64,000 nucleotides of DNA from AC-32 sp963754265 (lineage in GTDB: Bacteria > Actinomycetota > Thermoleophilia > Gaiellales > Gaiellaceae). Of the stretch, positions 46,241-54,801 are shown piece by piece; position 1 is the stretch's first letter; each line of letters opens with the position of its first letter. A model generated the notes under the pieces. That model saw nothing but the letters and a program-made list of their open reading frames with translations, made no database searches and had not been told where the DNA came from. Position numbers and translations under genes: made by a program. The DNA lies in contig CAVWFB010000016.1 of the NCBI GenBank assembly GCA_963754265.1, positions 576,391-640,390 of the forward strand, read 5' to 3'.

Positions 46241-47608
46241 CTAGCTCTGCAGGAAGCTGGGCGGCTCCAGTGAGCCCTCGTTGTCCGACTCGGCTCGCAT
46301 CGTGATCCGGCGCTGGGCGGCGCGGGCGCCGAAGCCGGTGGCGACCACCGTCACCCAGACCTGCCCCGTGAGCCGGTCGTCGATCGTCGCGCCGAAGATG
46401 ATGTTCGTGTCGTCGGTGGCCGCCCCGCGCACGACTTCGGCGGCCTCGTTCACCTCGTAGAGCGAGAGGTCGTCGCCGCCGGCGATCGAGAGCAGGATGC
46501 CCTTGGCGCCGCCGATGTCGGTCTCGATCAGCGGCGAGCGCAACGCCCGCTCGGCTGCATCGCGGGCGCGGTTCTCGCCGCTCGCGGAGAAGCCGATTCC
46601 CATCAGCGCGGTACCGGCGTCCTTCATGATCGTGCGCACGTCGGCGAAGTCGAGGTTGATCAGTCCAGGCAGCGTGATCAGGTCGCAGATGCCCTGGACG
46701 CCCTGGCGCAGGACGTCGTCGGCGATGCGGAACGCGTCGAGCATCGACGTCTCGCGGTCGAGCACCTCGAGCAGCCTCTCGTTCGGGACGACGATGACCG
46801 TGTCGCAGTTCGAGCGCAGGGTGTCGACGCCGTCGGTCGCCTGGCTAAGACGCCTCGTGCCTTCGAACTTGAACGGCGTCGTGACGATGCCCACCGTCAG
46901 GGCGCCGAGCTCCTTCGCGATCCGGGCGACGACCGGTGCGGCGCCGGAGCCCGTGCCTCCGCCTTCGCCCGCGGTCACGAAGACCATGTCCGAGCCGCGA
47001 AGCGCGCGTTTGACCTGGTCGTACGCCTCCTCCGCCGCGCGGCGGCCGAGGTCGGGATCGGCGCCGGAACCGAGGCCTTCCGTCAGCTCGCGGCCGATGT
47101 GGATCTTGACGGGCGCATCGCTCGTCTGGAGCTGCTGGATGTCGGTGTTCACCGCGACGAACTCGACCTGCGAGATGTCGGCGTCGATCATGCGGTTGAC
47201 GGCGTTCAAGCCCGCTCCGCCGACCCCGACCACGCGGATCACCGCGATGTAGGCGCCAGGCTCGGGCACGCGGTGCAACCGCGGCGGGGGCTCCGGGAGC
47301 GGCTCGAGTTTCGGGCGCGGGCGCTCGCGCTCGGGCTCCGGGACGCGCTCGGGCAAGCGAACCGGTTCGGACGGGGGCGGCGGCGGTGTGGGCGCGGCCT
47401 CTTCCTCCCATTCCGGGACGTGCTCGACGGTCTGCTCGGGCGGCTCCGCCGGCGTCGGCGGTGGCGCTGCCTTGGCTTCTTCGACCGGTGCCTCGGGCTC
47501 CGGCTGGAGCTCGGACGCGGGCTCGCCTGCGGGCTTGCCTTCCTTCTCGGCCTGTCGCTGCGCCGCCTCGGTTGCCCGGAACAGCTCTGCGAGTGGGCCC
47601 TCACGCAT
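46241..47608 (-). CDS. ftsZ: Cell-division GTPase FtsZ with a long disordered N-terminal extension
   Basis: A 455-aa protein from the ATG at 47608. The tubulin-fold GTPase begins only at about residue 118 (GAYIAVIRVVGVGGAGLNAV); the signature GGGTGSGAAPVVARIAK and T7 loop NLDFADVRTIM are intact. Residues 25-117 are Pro/Glu/Arg-rich and certainly disordered. In contrast, the usual C-terminal linker is only about ten residues before a C-terminal peptide LEPPSFLQS. FtsZ forms the division ring at mid-cell. The start overlaps the stop of the ParA-type gene by eight bases. Confidence 0.93.
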   Translation of the reverse strand: MREGPLAELFRATEAAQRQAEKEGKPAGEPASELQPEPEAPVEEAKAAPPPTPAEPPEQTVEHVPEWEEEAAPTPPPPPSEPVRLPERVPEPERERPRPKLEPLPEPPPRLHRVPEPGAYIAVIRVVGVGGAGLNAVNRMIDADISQVEFVAVNTDIQQLQTSDAPVKIHIGRELTEGLGSGADPDLGRRAAEEAYDQVKRALRGSDMVFVTAGEGGGTGSGAAPVVARIAKELGALTVGIVTTPFKFEGTRRLSQATDGVDTLRSNCDTVIVVPNERLLEVLDRETSMLDAFRIADDVLRQGVQGICDLITLPGLINLDFADVRTIMKDAGTALMGIGFSASGENRARDAAERALRSPLIETDIGGAKGILLSIAGGDDLSLYEVNEAAEVVRGAATDDTNIIFGATIDDRLTGQVWVTVVATGFGARAAQRRITMRAESDNEGSLEPPSFLQS

Positions 47609-48434
47609 GCTCGCGCGCCTTCGCGGCATCGAGCACCTCCTTTGCGAGGTCACGGTAGGCCTGGGCGGCGCTCCCGGTTGGGTCGTACTTGAGCACGGAG
47701 GTCCCCTTGACCGGGGCCTCCGCATAGCGGACGGTCTTGCGAATCTTCGTGTCGAACACGAGCTCGCCGAAGTTCTCTTGGAGGATCTCGACCGCCTCGC
47801 GCGAGTGCAGCGTGCGACTGTCGAACATCGTCGGAAGGATGCCCTCGATCCCGACGCTCGGATTCAGGTTCTCGCGGATCATCGAAAGCGTGTTCTCGAG
47901 CTGCACGAGCCCGCGCAGCGAGAGGTACTCGCACTGGACCGGAACGATCACGCCGTTCGAAGCAACCAGCGCGTTGATGGTGAGCAGGCCCAGCGACGGC
48001 GGGGTGTCGATCAGGACGTAGTCGTAGGTGTCCCTCACCGGCGCGAGCGCTTTCTCGAGCGCACGTTCGCGGCCGATCATGCTCGAGAGCGCAAGTTCGG
48101 CGCCGGCGAGATCGATCGAGGAAACGGCCAGGTCGACCTCCACATGGTGGATCACTTCTTCGATCGGAAGCCGGTGCACGAGCACATCGAACATCGACCG
48201 CTCGATCGTGTCGGGATTCAGGCCCTGGCTCATGGTCAGGTTGCCCTGTGGATCGAGGTCGACAAGCAGAACCTTCAGCCCCTGCTCGGAGAGGGCGACG
48301 CCGAGATTGAGCGTAGTCGTCGTCTTCGCGACTCCGCCCTTCTGGTTCGCGAACGAGATCACCCGGCCCGCGGGCGGTCCTTTTGCGGTCTCAGTCCGGA
48401 TTCCCGGTCGCGGAAGCAGGCGTGGAAGCCCCAT
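47601..48434 (-). CDS. parA: ParA/Soj-type ATPase upstream of ftsZ
   Basis: A 277-aa protein with the deviant Walker A FANQKGGVAKTTTTLNLG, Walker A' and B VDLDPQGNLT and YDYVLIDTPPSLGLL, as in ParA/Soj/MinD ATPases. It moves on DNA or membranes by ATP-driven dimer cycling. There is no ParB or MinE next to it; instead, ftsZ overlaps its end, so a role in placing the division site (as for MipZ or MinD) is possible. No MinD-type C-terminal amphipathic helix is evident, which favours DNA binding. Confidence 0.88.
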   Translation of the reverse strand: MGLPRLLPRPGIRTETAKGPPAGRVISFANQKGGVAKTTTTLNLGVALSEQGLKVLLVDLDPQGNLTMSQGLNPDTIERSMFDVLVHRLPIEEVIHHVEVDLAVSSIDLAGAELALSSMIGRERALEKALAPVRDTYDYVLIDTPPSLGLLTINALVASNGVIVPVQCEYLSLRGLVQLENTLSMIRENLNPSVGIEGILPTMFDSRTLHSREAVEILQENFGELVFDTKIRKTVRYAEAPVKGTSVLKYDPTGSAAQAYRDLAKEVLDAAKAREHA

Positions 48435-48553
48435 CGAGCCCCTTTCTTCGCTCTCATGCTAGCTATACCTCTGCGGAAAATCGCTCGATTTTCGCGGGTT
48501 TGGTTTGGGTCTCGCTTCGCCTGAAGAATCTACGAATGTCGTAGGACGACCCG

Positions 48554-48862
48554 CTAGGCAAGCAAACGCACGAGGGCGGTCGTTGCCGCCGCCGCAACCA
48601 CCACGACCGGCAAAGGCGCTCGCGCCGCGATCGCGACGGCACCGGCCCCGACGCCGGCGAGCCTCGCGTCGAGGACGAGCTCGTTGTCGCCACCGACGGT
48701 TTGCGTGACGACGAGCGCCGCCAGCAGAACCGGCGCCAAGAGGGCAACGACATCCGCGATCGCCGGCGGCAGGACTCGCCGGCCGACGAGCACAGGCCCG
48801 GTCGCCTTGAATACCACCGTCGCCAGGCCGACGACGACCACGACGAGCCAGACGGTGCTCAG
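48554..48862 (-). CDS. azlD: AzlD-type branched-chain amino acid exporter subunit (CTG start)
   Basis: A 102-aa membrane protein with four helices (TVWLVVVVVGLATVVFKATG, PVLVGRRVLPP, LLAPVLLAALVVTQTVGG), the AzlD pattern. There is no ATG, GTG or TTG near the true N-terminus. The CTG at 48862, overlapping the TGA of azlC as CTGA and preceded at eight bases by GGAGG, gives the normal family start (LSTVWL). It works with AzlC. Confidence 0.82.
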   Translation of the reverse strand: MSTVWLVVVVVGLATVVFKATGPVLVGRRVLPPAIADVVALLAPVLLAALVVTQTVGGDNELVLDARLAGVGAGAVAIAARAPLPVVVVAAAATTALVRLLA

Positions 48863-49527
48863 AGTTTCCGCCTCCGCAGGCCCAGCAGGCACGCGGCGCT
48901 CGCGACCACGATCGGGATTCCCGCCGGAGTGACCGGAATCAGCACGAGCGCGATGGCCGCGCCCGTCGCCGCAGCAACCTTCGCCCTCGGGGCGCCCAGC
49001 TGTGGTGCCAGCAGCGCGAGGAACAAGGCGGGAAACGCGCCGTCGAGACCGAGATCCTTGGGGTCGCCGAGCGCGTGCCCGGCGAGGACGCCCACGGCTG
49101 TGCCGCTCACCCATGCGGCGTAGAGCAGCAGCCCGGCCCCGATCAGGATGCGCCTGTCGAAGCGCCCACCCCCACGGCTCGAGAGCGCCCAGGACTCGTC
49201 CACGATCAGTTGTGACTCCGCAAGACGCCGAGGGAGGGGGCCGTGGAAGAGCGACGCGACCGAGATCGAGATCGGCGCGTAGCGTGCGTTCAGCAGGACG
49301 GCCGCCGTGATCGCCGCCGCAGTGCCTCCGCTTGCGCCGAGGATCGAGCTGACGGCGAACTGCGCCGAGCCGGCGAACGTCGTCGCCGACATGACGAGCG
49401 GCGCGTACGCGCCCATCCCGGCCGCCCGCGCGACGAGCCCGAAGGAAGCGCCGAAGAACCACACCGTCGCGGCGACGGCCACCGCTGCGCGGACGCCGTC
49501 GCGATACCGCGAAGCGAATGAGGACAC
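48859..49527 (-). CDS. azlC: AzlC-type branched-chain amino acid exporter subunit
   Basis: A 222-aa protein of the AzlC/YgaZ family: FFGASFGLVARAAGMGAYAP, ATTFAGSAQFAVSSILGAS, LNARYAPISISVASLFHGPL, and DESWALSSRG. Exports valine, leucine, isoleucine or methionine with AzlD, whose gene overlaps the end by four bases. Confidence 0.9.
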   Translation of the reverse strand: MSSFASRYRDGVRAAVAVAATVWFFGASFGLVARAAGMGAYAPLVMSATTFAGSAQFAVSSILGASGGTAAAITAAVLLNARYAPISISVASLFHGPLPRRLAESQLIVDESWALSSRGGGRFDRRILIGAGLLLYAAWVSGTAVGVLAGHALGDPKDLGLDGAFPALFLALLAPQLGAPRAKVAAATGAAIALVLIPVTPAGIPIVVASAACLLGLRRRKL

Positions 49528-49553
49528 GCTTCATCATGCCCGTGCCCACCGCG

Positions 49554-49766
49554 TCACAGCGGCGCCGCCTGAGAGGCCAGAGCGGAGCGGCAGCGCTCAA
49601 GAGCGAGCTCCGCCTCGTCGGCGCCACTCCGCTCCGAGGCGACCCACGCCTCCGCCTCCTCGAGCAGAGCGTGCACCTCCGCGAGCAGGGAACGCGGTGA
49701 AGCACCCTCTCGTTCGAGCGCCTCGATCCGGCCCAGTCTTCGCAAGACCATGCGTGCTTCGTCCAT
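49554..49766 (-). CDS. Small acidic helical protein of unknown function
   Basis: A 70-aa protein (MDEARMVLRRLGRIEALERE at the start), entirely helical by composition. It precedes azlC on the same strand by 26 bases. No family known. Confidence 0.45.
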   Translation of the reverse strand: MDEARMVLRRLGRIEALEREGASPRSLLAEVHALLEEAEAWVASERSGADEAELALERCRSALASQAAPL

Positions 49767-49841
49767 GCGCCGAAGCTAGCTGGGACTTCCGCGCCGGTGT
49801 GTGTCCCGATCGTGTCGAAAGCGGTACGGTTCCTCCCCGCC

Positions 49842-50597
49842 GTGGCTCCGAACCCCGACCGCGAGCTGGGCGAGGCCCGAGCGGCCATCGACCGCGGTGA
49901 CGGGCTCGCCGCCCTCAAACGCCTCGATCGAGCGCGACGCGGCTATCTCAAGGAGCGAGATGCCGACGGCCTCGAGCACGTGCTCCGAATGTCCGACCTG
50001 ATCGACAGCTCCGACAACCGGTCCCGGATCGGGCGCGAGAACCTCGGCTACGCCGTCAAGCAGAACCTCCGGCAGGAGAGCCGGCGGCAGGCCGGTGAGC
50101 GCGGCCAGCCGTGGCACGACCCCTACCCGGCCCTCCAGGCCCCGACAGAGCACACCGGGCTCGTCCTCACCCGCCCCGTGAAGGTCGCCATCGGCGTCGG
50201 CGTCGCGCTCGGAACAGCCCTCCTGCTCGCCCTCCTGATCGTGCCGTGGTTCGTCGAGTCGAGCACGAACAGGGTCACCCTTCGGCTCGTGAACGACACG
50301 CCGCAAACCATCACGGTTCGCGGCTGCTCCAATCCGCCGGACTGCGACTCCACCTGGTTCCACCGCGAGCTCGAGGCAGGCCAGGAGGCGGACACGGACG
50401 TCGATTCGGATGACCTCGTCGACCTGTTCGAGCTCAGGCGCTCGGGTCGTGAAGACACGTGCCTGCCGACGCGGATCCACGACGGCTACCTGCAGCTCGA
50501 GGGCGGGCGAGGCGCGCTCGCGATCAGGTTGTCGGAGGCGACGTCCTGCCCCGGCACCACGGTCCTGCCGGCGCCGGCCGGCGAGCCGAGCCTTTAG
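49842..50597 (+). CDS. Single-pass membrane protein of unknown function
   Basis: A 251-aa protein from the GTG at 49842 (VAPNPDRELGEARAAIDRGD). A cytoplasmic helical N-terminal part of about 115 residues, one membrane helix (VAIGVGVALGTALLLALLIV), and an outside beta-type domain with four Cys (RGCSNPPDC; DTCLPTR; TSCPG) that may form disulfides. An earlier in-frame ATG at 49797 is possible. Confidence 0.6.
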   Translation: MAPNPDRELGEARAAIDRGDGLAALKRLDRARRGYLKERDADGLEHVLRMSDLIDSSDNRSRIGRENLGYAVKQNLRQESRRQAGERGQPWHDPYPALQAPTEHTGLVLTRPVKVAIGVGVALGTALLLALLIVPWFVESSTNRVTLRLVNDTPQTITVRGCSNPPDCDSTWFHRELEAGQEADTDVDSDDLVDLFELRRSGREDTCLPTRIHDGYLQLEGGRGALAIRLSEATSCPGTTVLPAPAGEPSL

Positions 50598-50606
50598 CGC
50601 GAACCC

Positions 50607-51845
50607 CTAGGACGCGAGAGCCGCGAAGTACCCCGCCGGGCGCGGGCGCACGCCGAGCAGCGCTTCGTCGAGCGAGCCGATCAGCTGGGCTCTGTCGCCG
50701 TGGGCCAACGCCTCCACGAGCGCCTTGCGCACCGCCTCTGCCGCAGCGGGGCCCGCGGTCTCGCCGCGGGCAAGCGCTCCGAGCCGGTCGAGCTGACGTG
50801 CTCGCTCCGGCCCCGACTCGCCGAGCAGGATCGCGGCGCGCACCGCCGCCGCCCACAGCCCGTCGATCCCGCCGAGGAGCGCGGCGAGCGCCTCGCGCAG
50901 CTGCTCGGACCGGAAGGGCTCGTCTGCGAAGAGCGACAGCTCCCAACGGTCCAGGGCCTCGGCGAGCTCCGCGTCCTCTTCGGCCCGGCCGAGCCGCTCG
51001 AGGAGGTCGGACGCGAGCCGCGCTCGGAAGGCGTCCAGCCGTGTCGGCTCGCCGGGTGGCTCGGCCGCGGCGATGGGCAACACGGGACGGACCGCGAGCG
51101 GCCGCCAGTCGAGCCGCTCGAAGAGCACCGGCCCGGCGGCCACCGGCCCCGCGGTCGCCAGGCGCAGCGCGCTGACGGCGTCGGCGAGCTCGCCCGGCGC
51201 GTCCGGCGGCTCGGGCACGTTCGGAGCCAGTGTCCGCTCGAGCTCGAGGAGGCAAAGGCGGTCCGGGGCGCGTCCGAACTCGGCCGGCAAGAGCCCCGAC
51301 GCCTCGGGCCAGTGAGCTGCCAGCTCCCCCGTCGCGGCGACGCGGACGCGCAAGCCCTCGCCGAGCTCGACCTGCGTACCGACCGAAAGGCCGACGAGCG
51401 GCGCGACTGCCGCGTAGCTACGACGGTCTCCCAGCAGCGTGCGCTCGAGCTCGGCGTAGGCGCGGTCGAAGGCCTCGTCGCTCCAGTCATGACCGCCGCA
51501 GGCTTCGGCGACGTCGGCCAGGAGCGGCAGGAGGATCGTCCGCAGCAACGACGCCTCGCCGTTGCCCGAATGGGCGGCGGCGTAGATGGCCGCCGCAGGC
51601 TCGCGGCGGAGCTCCTCGACCGCGATCCCGGCGTCGGCCAGCGCTCCGAGCCGCTCCGAGCGCGCGTCCACGTACGAGCGCACGAGCGGTCGGTACTCGT
51701 AGAGCGAGGCCTGGCCGCGCGCGGCGTGCTCCTCGAAGGCGAACGGAATCTCGGCGCCGCCCTCCACGTCCCCCGCCAGGAGCGAAAACCCCGCGAGGCA
51801 GAAGCAGCGAAGAGAGCGGTACAGGTGGGGCGCGCGTACGGCCAC
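50607..51845 (-). CDS. Protein of unknown function, about 412 aa
   Basis: From the GTG at 51845, which follows the nei stop by eight bases. Soluble, rich in Ala/Leu/Glu/Arg and mainly helical, with stretches such as EIPFAFEEHAARGQASLYEY and HWPEASGLLPAEFGRAPDRL. No motif recognised. Probably the second gene of an operon after nei. Confidence 0.6.
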   Translation of the reverse strand: MAVRAPHLYRSLRCFCLAGFSLLAGDVEGGAEIPFAFEEHAARGQASLYEYRPLVRSYVDARSERLGALADAGIAVEELRREPAAAIYAAAHSGNGEASLLRTILLPLLADVAEACGGHDWSDEAFDRAYAELERTLLGDRRSYAAVAPLVGLSVGTQVELGEGLRVRVAATGELAAHWPEASGLLPAEFGRAPDRLCLLELERTLAPNVPEPPDAPGELADAVSALRLATAGPVAAGPVLFERLDWRPLAVRPVLPIAAAEPPGEPTRLDAFRARLASDLLERLGRAEEDAELAEALDRWELSLFADEPFRSEQLREALAALLGGIDGLWAAAVRAAILLGESGPERARQLDRLGALARGETAGPAAAEAVRKALVEALAHGDRAQLIGSLDEALLGVRPRPAGYFAALAS

Positions 51846-51853
51846 GCCTGCGA

Positions 51854-52609
51854 CTACGCGCCCGACGGCTCCTTTCCTGTCTGGCACCCGGGGCACCAGT
51901 AGGCCGTGCGGTTGTCGTCGCCCTGCCCGCGCGAGCGAATCGGCGTCCCGCAGCGTGGGCACGGCCGTCCCGGCTTCCGGTACACCGCGCGCTCGCTGCG
52001 CCCTCCGTCGAGCGAGGCTCGCATCAGCCGTGCCGCCTCGCCGAGGACGTGTTCGAGCTCCTCGTCGGTCACGTCGCCGAGCGCCCGCCAGGGAGAGACC
52101 CGCGCGTGCCAGAGCGACTCGGCCTTCCAGAGGTTCCCGATCCCCGCGACGAGCCGCTGGTCGAGGAGCGCGTCGCCGAGCTCGCGGTCTCGATGCTCGC
52201 GCCTCAGGTTCCCGACCATCCGCTCGAATTGCGGCGGCTCCGCGAGGATGTCGGGCCCGAGGCGGCGCGTGCCCCGGGTCGAGAGCTCGAGGACCGGGCC
52301 GTTCCAGAGAAGGGCTTCATAGTTCGTGCACTGGAGCACAAGCCACGGGCGGCCGCGCCGCGGGGAGCCTGCGGGCCGGACCTGCCAGCGGCCGGTCATG
52401 CGGAGGTGGCTTCGCAGCACGAGGCCGCCCTCGAAGCTCAGGAGCAGGTTCTTGCCGACCGCCTCGACGCCCAGCAGCTTGCGCCCGTCCAGCCGCTCCG
52501 CGACGCCCTGCGCGGCGGCACGCGGGTGGGGCGTCTCGACCCCGACGCGCTCGCCGACCAGCAGCTGAAGCCGGCGCGCAGCGCGGTGGAGGGAGTCGCC
52601 TTCCGGCAT
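51854..52609 (-). CDS. nei: Fpg/Nei-family DNA glycosylase (endonuclease VIII-like)
   Basis: A 251-aa protein. It starts MPEGDSLHRAARRL (catalytic Pro2 after Met removal, Glu3), contains the helix-two-turn-helix QRLVAGIGNLWKAESLW and a C-terminal zinc finger (CPRCGTPIRSRGQGDDNRTA then CPGC). MPEGD marks the actinobacterial Nei2 group rather than Fpg (MPELP). It excises oxidised bases. Confidence 0.92.
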   Translation of the reverse strand: MPEGDSLHRAARRLQLLVGERVGVETPHPRAAAQGVAERLDGRKLLGVEAVGKNLLLSFEGGLVLRSHLRMTGRWQVRPAGSPRRGRPWLVLQCTNYEALLWNGPVLELSTRGTRRLGPDILAEPPQFERMVGNLRREHRDRELGDALLDQRLVAGIGNLWKAESLWHARVSPWRALGDVTDEELEHVLGEAARLMRASLDGGRSERAVYRKPGRPCPRCGTPIRSRGQGDDNRTAYWCPGCQTGKEPSGA

Positions 52610-52652
52610 GGACGGCCAGCGTAGCTCCGCGCTTGCTAGATTCCGCCTCCCG

Positions 52653-53057
52653 ATGAGCCGGATGACCCTCCTCGTGGTCGCCGCGTTCGGCGCGGTCGGC
52701 ATCGCAACCGTCTCCGCGGGACCATCTCTCCCCTACCTGCGCTCCGCAGCCGTCCAGCGCAAGCACGTCGTCGCCGTCTTCGCGCTCGGTGAGCTCGCAC
52801 CGGGGCAGATCTCCGTCGCCGCGCGGCCGGGGACGAGGTTGAACGGGGCCTTCCTGCAGGCGAACGTCCGCCTGGAGGAGCCCATTCGCGCGCGGAAGAC
52901 AAACGGCGGCTACCGCGCTCAGACGAAGCGCACGCTTCCGCCCGGCCGCTACTGGGTCAAGGTCTCCGGCACCGTGATCGGGCTCGACTGCACCCCGCAC
53001 AAGCCGTGCAAGACCACGTGGTCGAACGCCCGGCGCGTGGTCGTCCCCCGCTCCTAG
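52653..53057 (+). CDS. Small secreted protein of unknown function
   Basis: A 134-aa protein from the ATG at 52653. Signal peptide MTLLVVAAFGAVGIATVSAG, then a beta-rich domain with two Cys (LDCTPHKPCKTTW). No family recognised. Followed directly by the terminator at 53068-53095. Confidence 0.6.
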   Translation: MSRMTLLVVAAFGAVGIATVSAGPSLPYLRSAAVQRKHVVAVFALGELAPGQISVAARPGTRLNGAFLQANVRLEEPIRARKTNGGYRAQTKRTLPPGRYWVKVSGTVIGLDCTPHKPCKTTWSNARRVVVPRS

Positions 53058-53067
53058 CTAGTAAGAG

Positions 53068-53095
53068 GGAGAGCGCCCCTGCCGGGGCGCTCTCC
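53068..53095. terminator. Bidirectional hairpin terminator between convergent genes
   Basis: A perfect 12-pair stem GGAGAGCGCCCC / GGGGCGCTCTCC with a 4-base loop. It serves the gene ending at 53057 and the convergent one ending at 53116. Only short T runs follow on either strand. Confidence 0.78.
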
Positions 53096-53115
53096 GTTGT
53101 CTGCTCGACCGTCGG

Positions 53116-54726
53116 CTAGGCCGGGCAGGGATTCGAGCTCAGGATCTGACGGAAGTTGTTCGTCCTGAGCCGAATCGCCGGGTTGGGGTTGGGGTAGAAG
53201 CTGAACAGCAGCGGTCCGTACTCGGCCGCCGAGTTCCCGCCGAACGTGTTGGTCGTGCCCTTGAGGAACGGCCCGCCGAACTGCCAGATGCAGTGCCCGT
53301 TGGCGCTCGGGTTGCCGGTCGACGTGCCGGTCGTGTAGATCGGGTAGAAGTTCGAGCCTGGCGGCGGGTTCACGCAGTTCTCACCCGTGAACCGGTTGCA
53401 GATCCCGCCGGAGTCCGGCGCCTCGATCCGGGGCAGGTCGGTCTCGAAGGCGACGCGGCTGTAGTTCGCGGAGCCGTTGAAGAGCGGGCTCGTGAACGTG
53501 ATCGGGCTCGGGTGGTACTTCTTGTCCTGCCCTCGGTTCGGGTCGGTCCCGGGCCACACCGGCTGGTATGAGGTCCCGTCGAAGTCGGAATCGCTCGCGA
53601 TGCACCCTCCGATCGGGACGAATAGCGAGAACGCGGCGCTGAAGCACCCCGTGTCGTCGTCGTCGAGCGAGTCCTCGTTGTTGCTGGTGCAGTCTCCACC
53701 TTCTCCGGTGACGGCCGAGCAGTACTCGAAGTGGCCGATCTCGTCCGAGAAGGCGACGTTGTAGCTGTGCGCCGCCCACGGCACCCGGGTGTGTTCGCTC
53801 GAGGTGGCGTACATGGGCCGGAAGGTGTAGGGGGACTGTGAACAGGCCGCCGCGGTCGGCTCGAAGTTCACCTGCGCGAAGCCGTTCGTCGCGCTGGCGG
53901 TCATCGAGCCTGTGCCGCCGGTGGTGAGGTCGTGGATGGTCACCACCAGACCGGCCGCCCCGTCGTGGATGTCCACCGTGAGCTGATCTCCCGAGCCCAT
54001 GAACAGATCGGTGGCCGAGCTCGGGGTGAACGTGCCGGCCGTCTGCGTGAGCGGAGCCGGAGGCGCATGCGGCACCCCGGACTTGGTGATGAAGGCGAAG
54101 TTCGCCGGCTCGTCACCGGCACGCCGGCGGCAGTCGATGTTGTTCAGCTGCCCCGAGTTCTGGTCCTGGAGCAGGCTGAAGATCGCCATCGCCGAGCACC
54201 ACTGGGTCGGGTCGCAGCTGACGCCCGGGGGCCAGGGAGCCCAGCCGGGCGGGTAGAACTGCACCTCGAGGAAGGCCGTCCCCGGATGCTTGCCGATGTA
54301 GTCGGCCCCAGCCGGGTCGGTCCCGTCGAAGATGTTCGTGTCGCTGTCGGCCGTGCAGTCGGCATGCGTGAACTCCGGCGCCGACTGGTTGTCGCACAAC
54401 GCCATCCCGAGCCAGAACGCCGGATGCAGCTGGAAGTTCCACGTTCCCGCTGTGCCCGCCTGGTTCGGCAGCACCTTCGGGTCGCTCGGCAGCGTCAGGT
54501 TGTAGAGGTTGGAGTTCCCGGACCCGGCCGTGTTCGAGTAGAACAGCAGCGAGGGCTCGTCGTGGCCCGTGTACGCGCCTCCGTAGCCGATCGAGTTGAC
54601 CGGCTCGGCGCACAGGGCGGTCGGCTGATTGCAGCGCGGCACCGCCGCGCTCGCCGAACCGCCGAAGAAGCCGAACAGCACAAGCGCGGCGATCGCCGCG
54701 AACGAACTCGCGAGAAGTCTTCTCAT
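53116..54726 (-). CDS. Large secreted Cys-rich protein of unknown function
   Basis: A 536-aa protein with a clear signal peptide (LLASSFAAIAALVLFGFFGG, cut at ASA-AV), and then a mature part rich in Asn, Gly, Ser, Thr, Tyr and Cys (about 16 Cys). Low in Lys and Arg, so the composition differs from its neighbours. It contains a calcium-type acidic run (NNEDSLDDDDTGCFSAAF). It looks like an extracellular or wall-associated protein. No family recognised. Confidence 0.65.
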   Translation of the reverse strand: MRRLLASSFAAIAALVLFGFFGGSASAAVPRCNQPTALCAEPVNSIGYGGAYTGHDEPSLLFYSNTAGSGNSNLYNLTLPSDPKVLPNQAGTAGTWNFQLHPAFWLGMALCDNQSAPEFTHADCTADSDTNIFDGTDPAGADYIGKHPGTAFLEVQFYPPGWAPWPPGVSCDPTQWCSAMAIFSLLQDQNSGQLNNIDCRRRAGDEPANFAFITKSGVPHAPPAPLTQTAGTFTPSSATDLFMGSGDQLTVDIHDGAAGLVVTIHDLTTGGTGSMTASATNGFAQVNFEPTAAACSQSPYTFRPMYATSSEHTRVPWAAHSYNVAFSDEIGHFEYCSAVTGEGGDCTSNNEDSLDDDDTGCFSAAFSLFVPIGGCIASDSDFDGTSYQPVWPGTDPNRGQDKKYHPSPITFTSPLFNGSANYSRVAFETDLPRIEAPDSGGICNRFTGENCVNPPPGSNFYPIYTTGTSTGNPSANGHCIWQFGGPFLKGTTNTFGGNSAAEYGPLLFSFYPNPNPAIRLRTNNFRQILSSNPCPA

Positions 54727-54801
54727 GCTCCCTCCCCTTCACTGATTCGGGGCCCCCCGTGCCCCTGGACAGGGCCGGTCTACGCCTCTGCTAGGGGCGT
54801 G

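Noticed and set aside
48473..48496. GAAAATCG / CGATTTTC palindrome between azlD and parA
   Set aside because: Only eight pairs and no T run on the coding strand; may be a weak terminator but is not firm enough to annotate.
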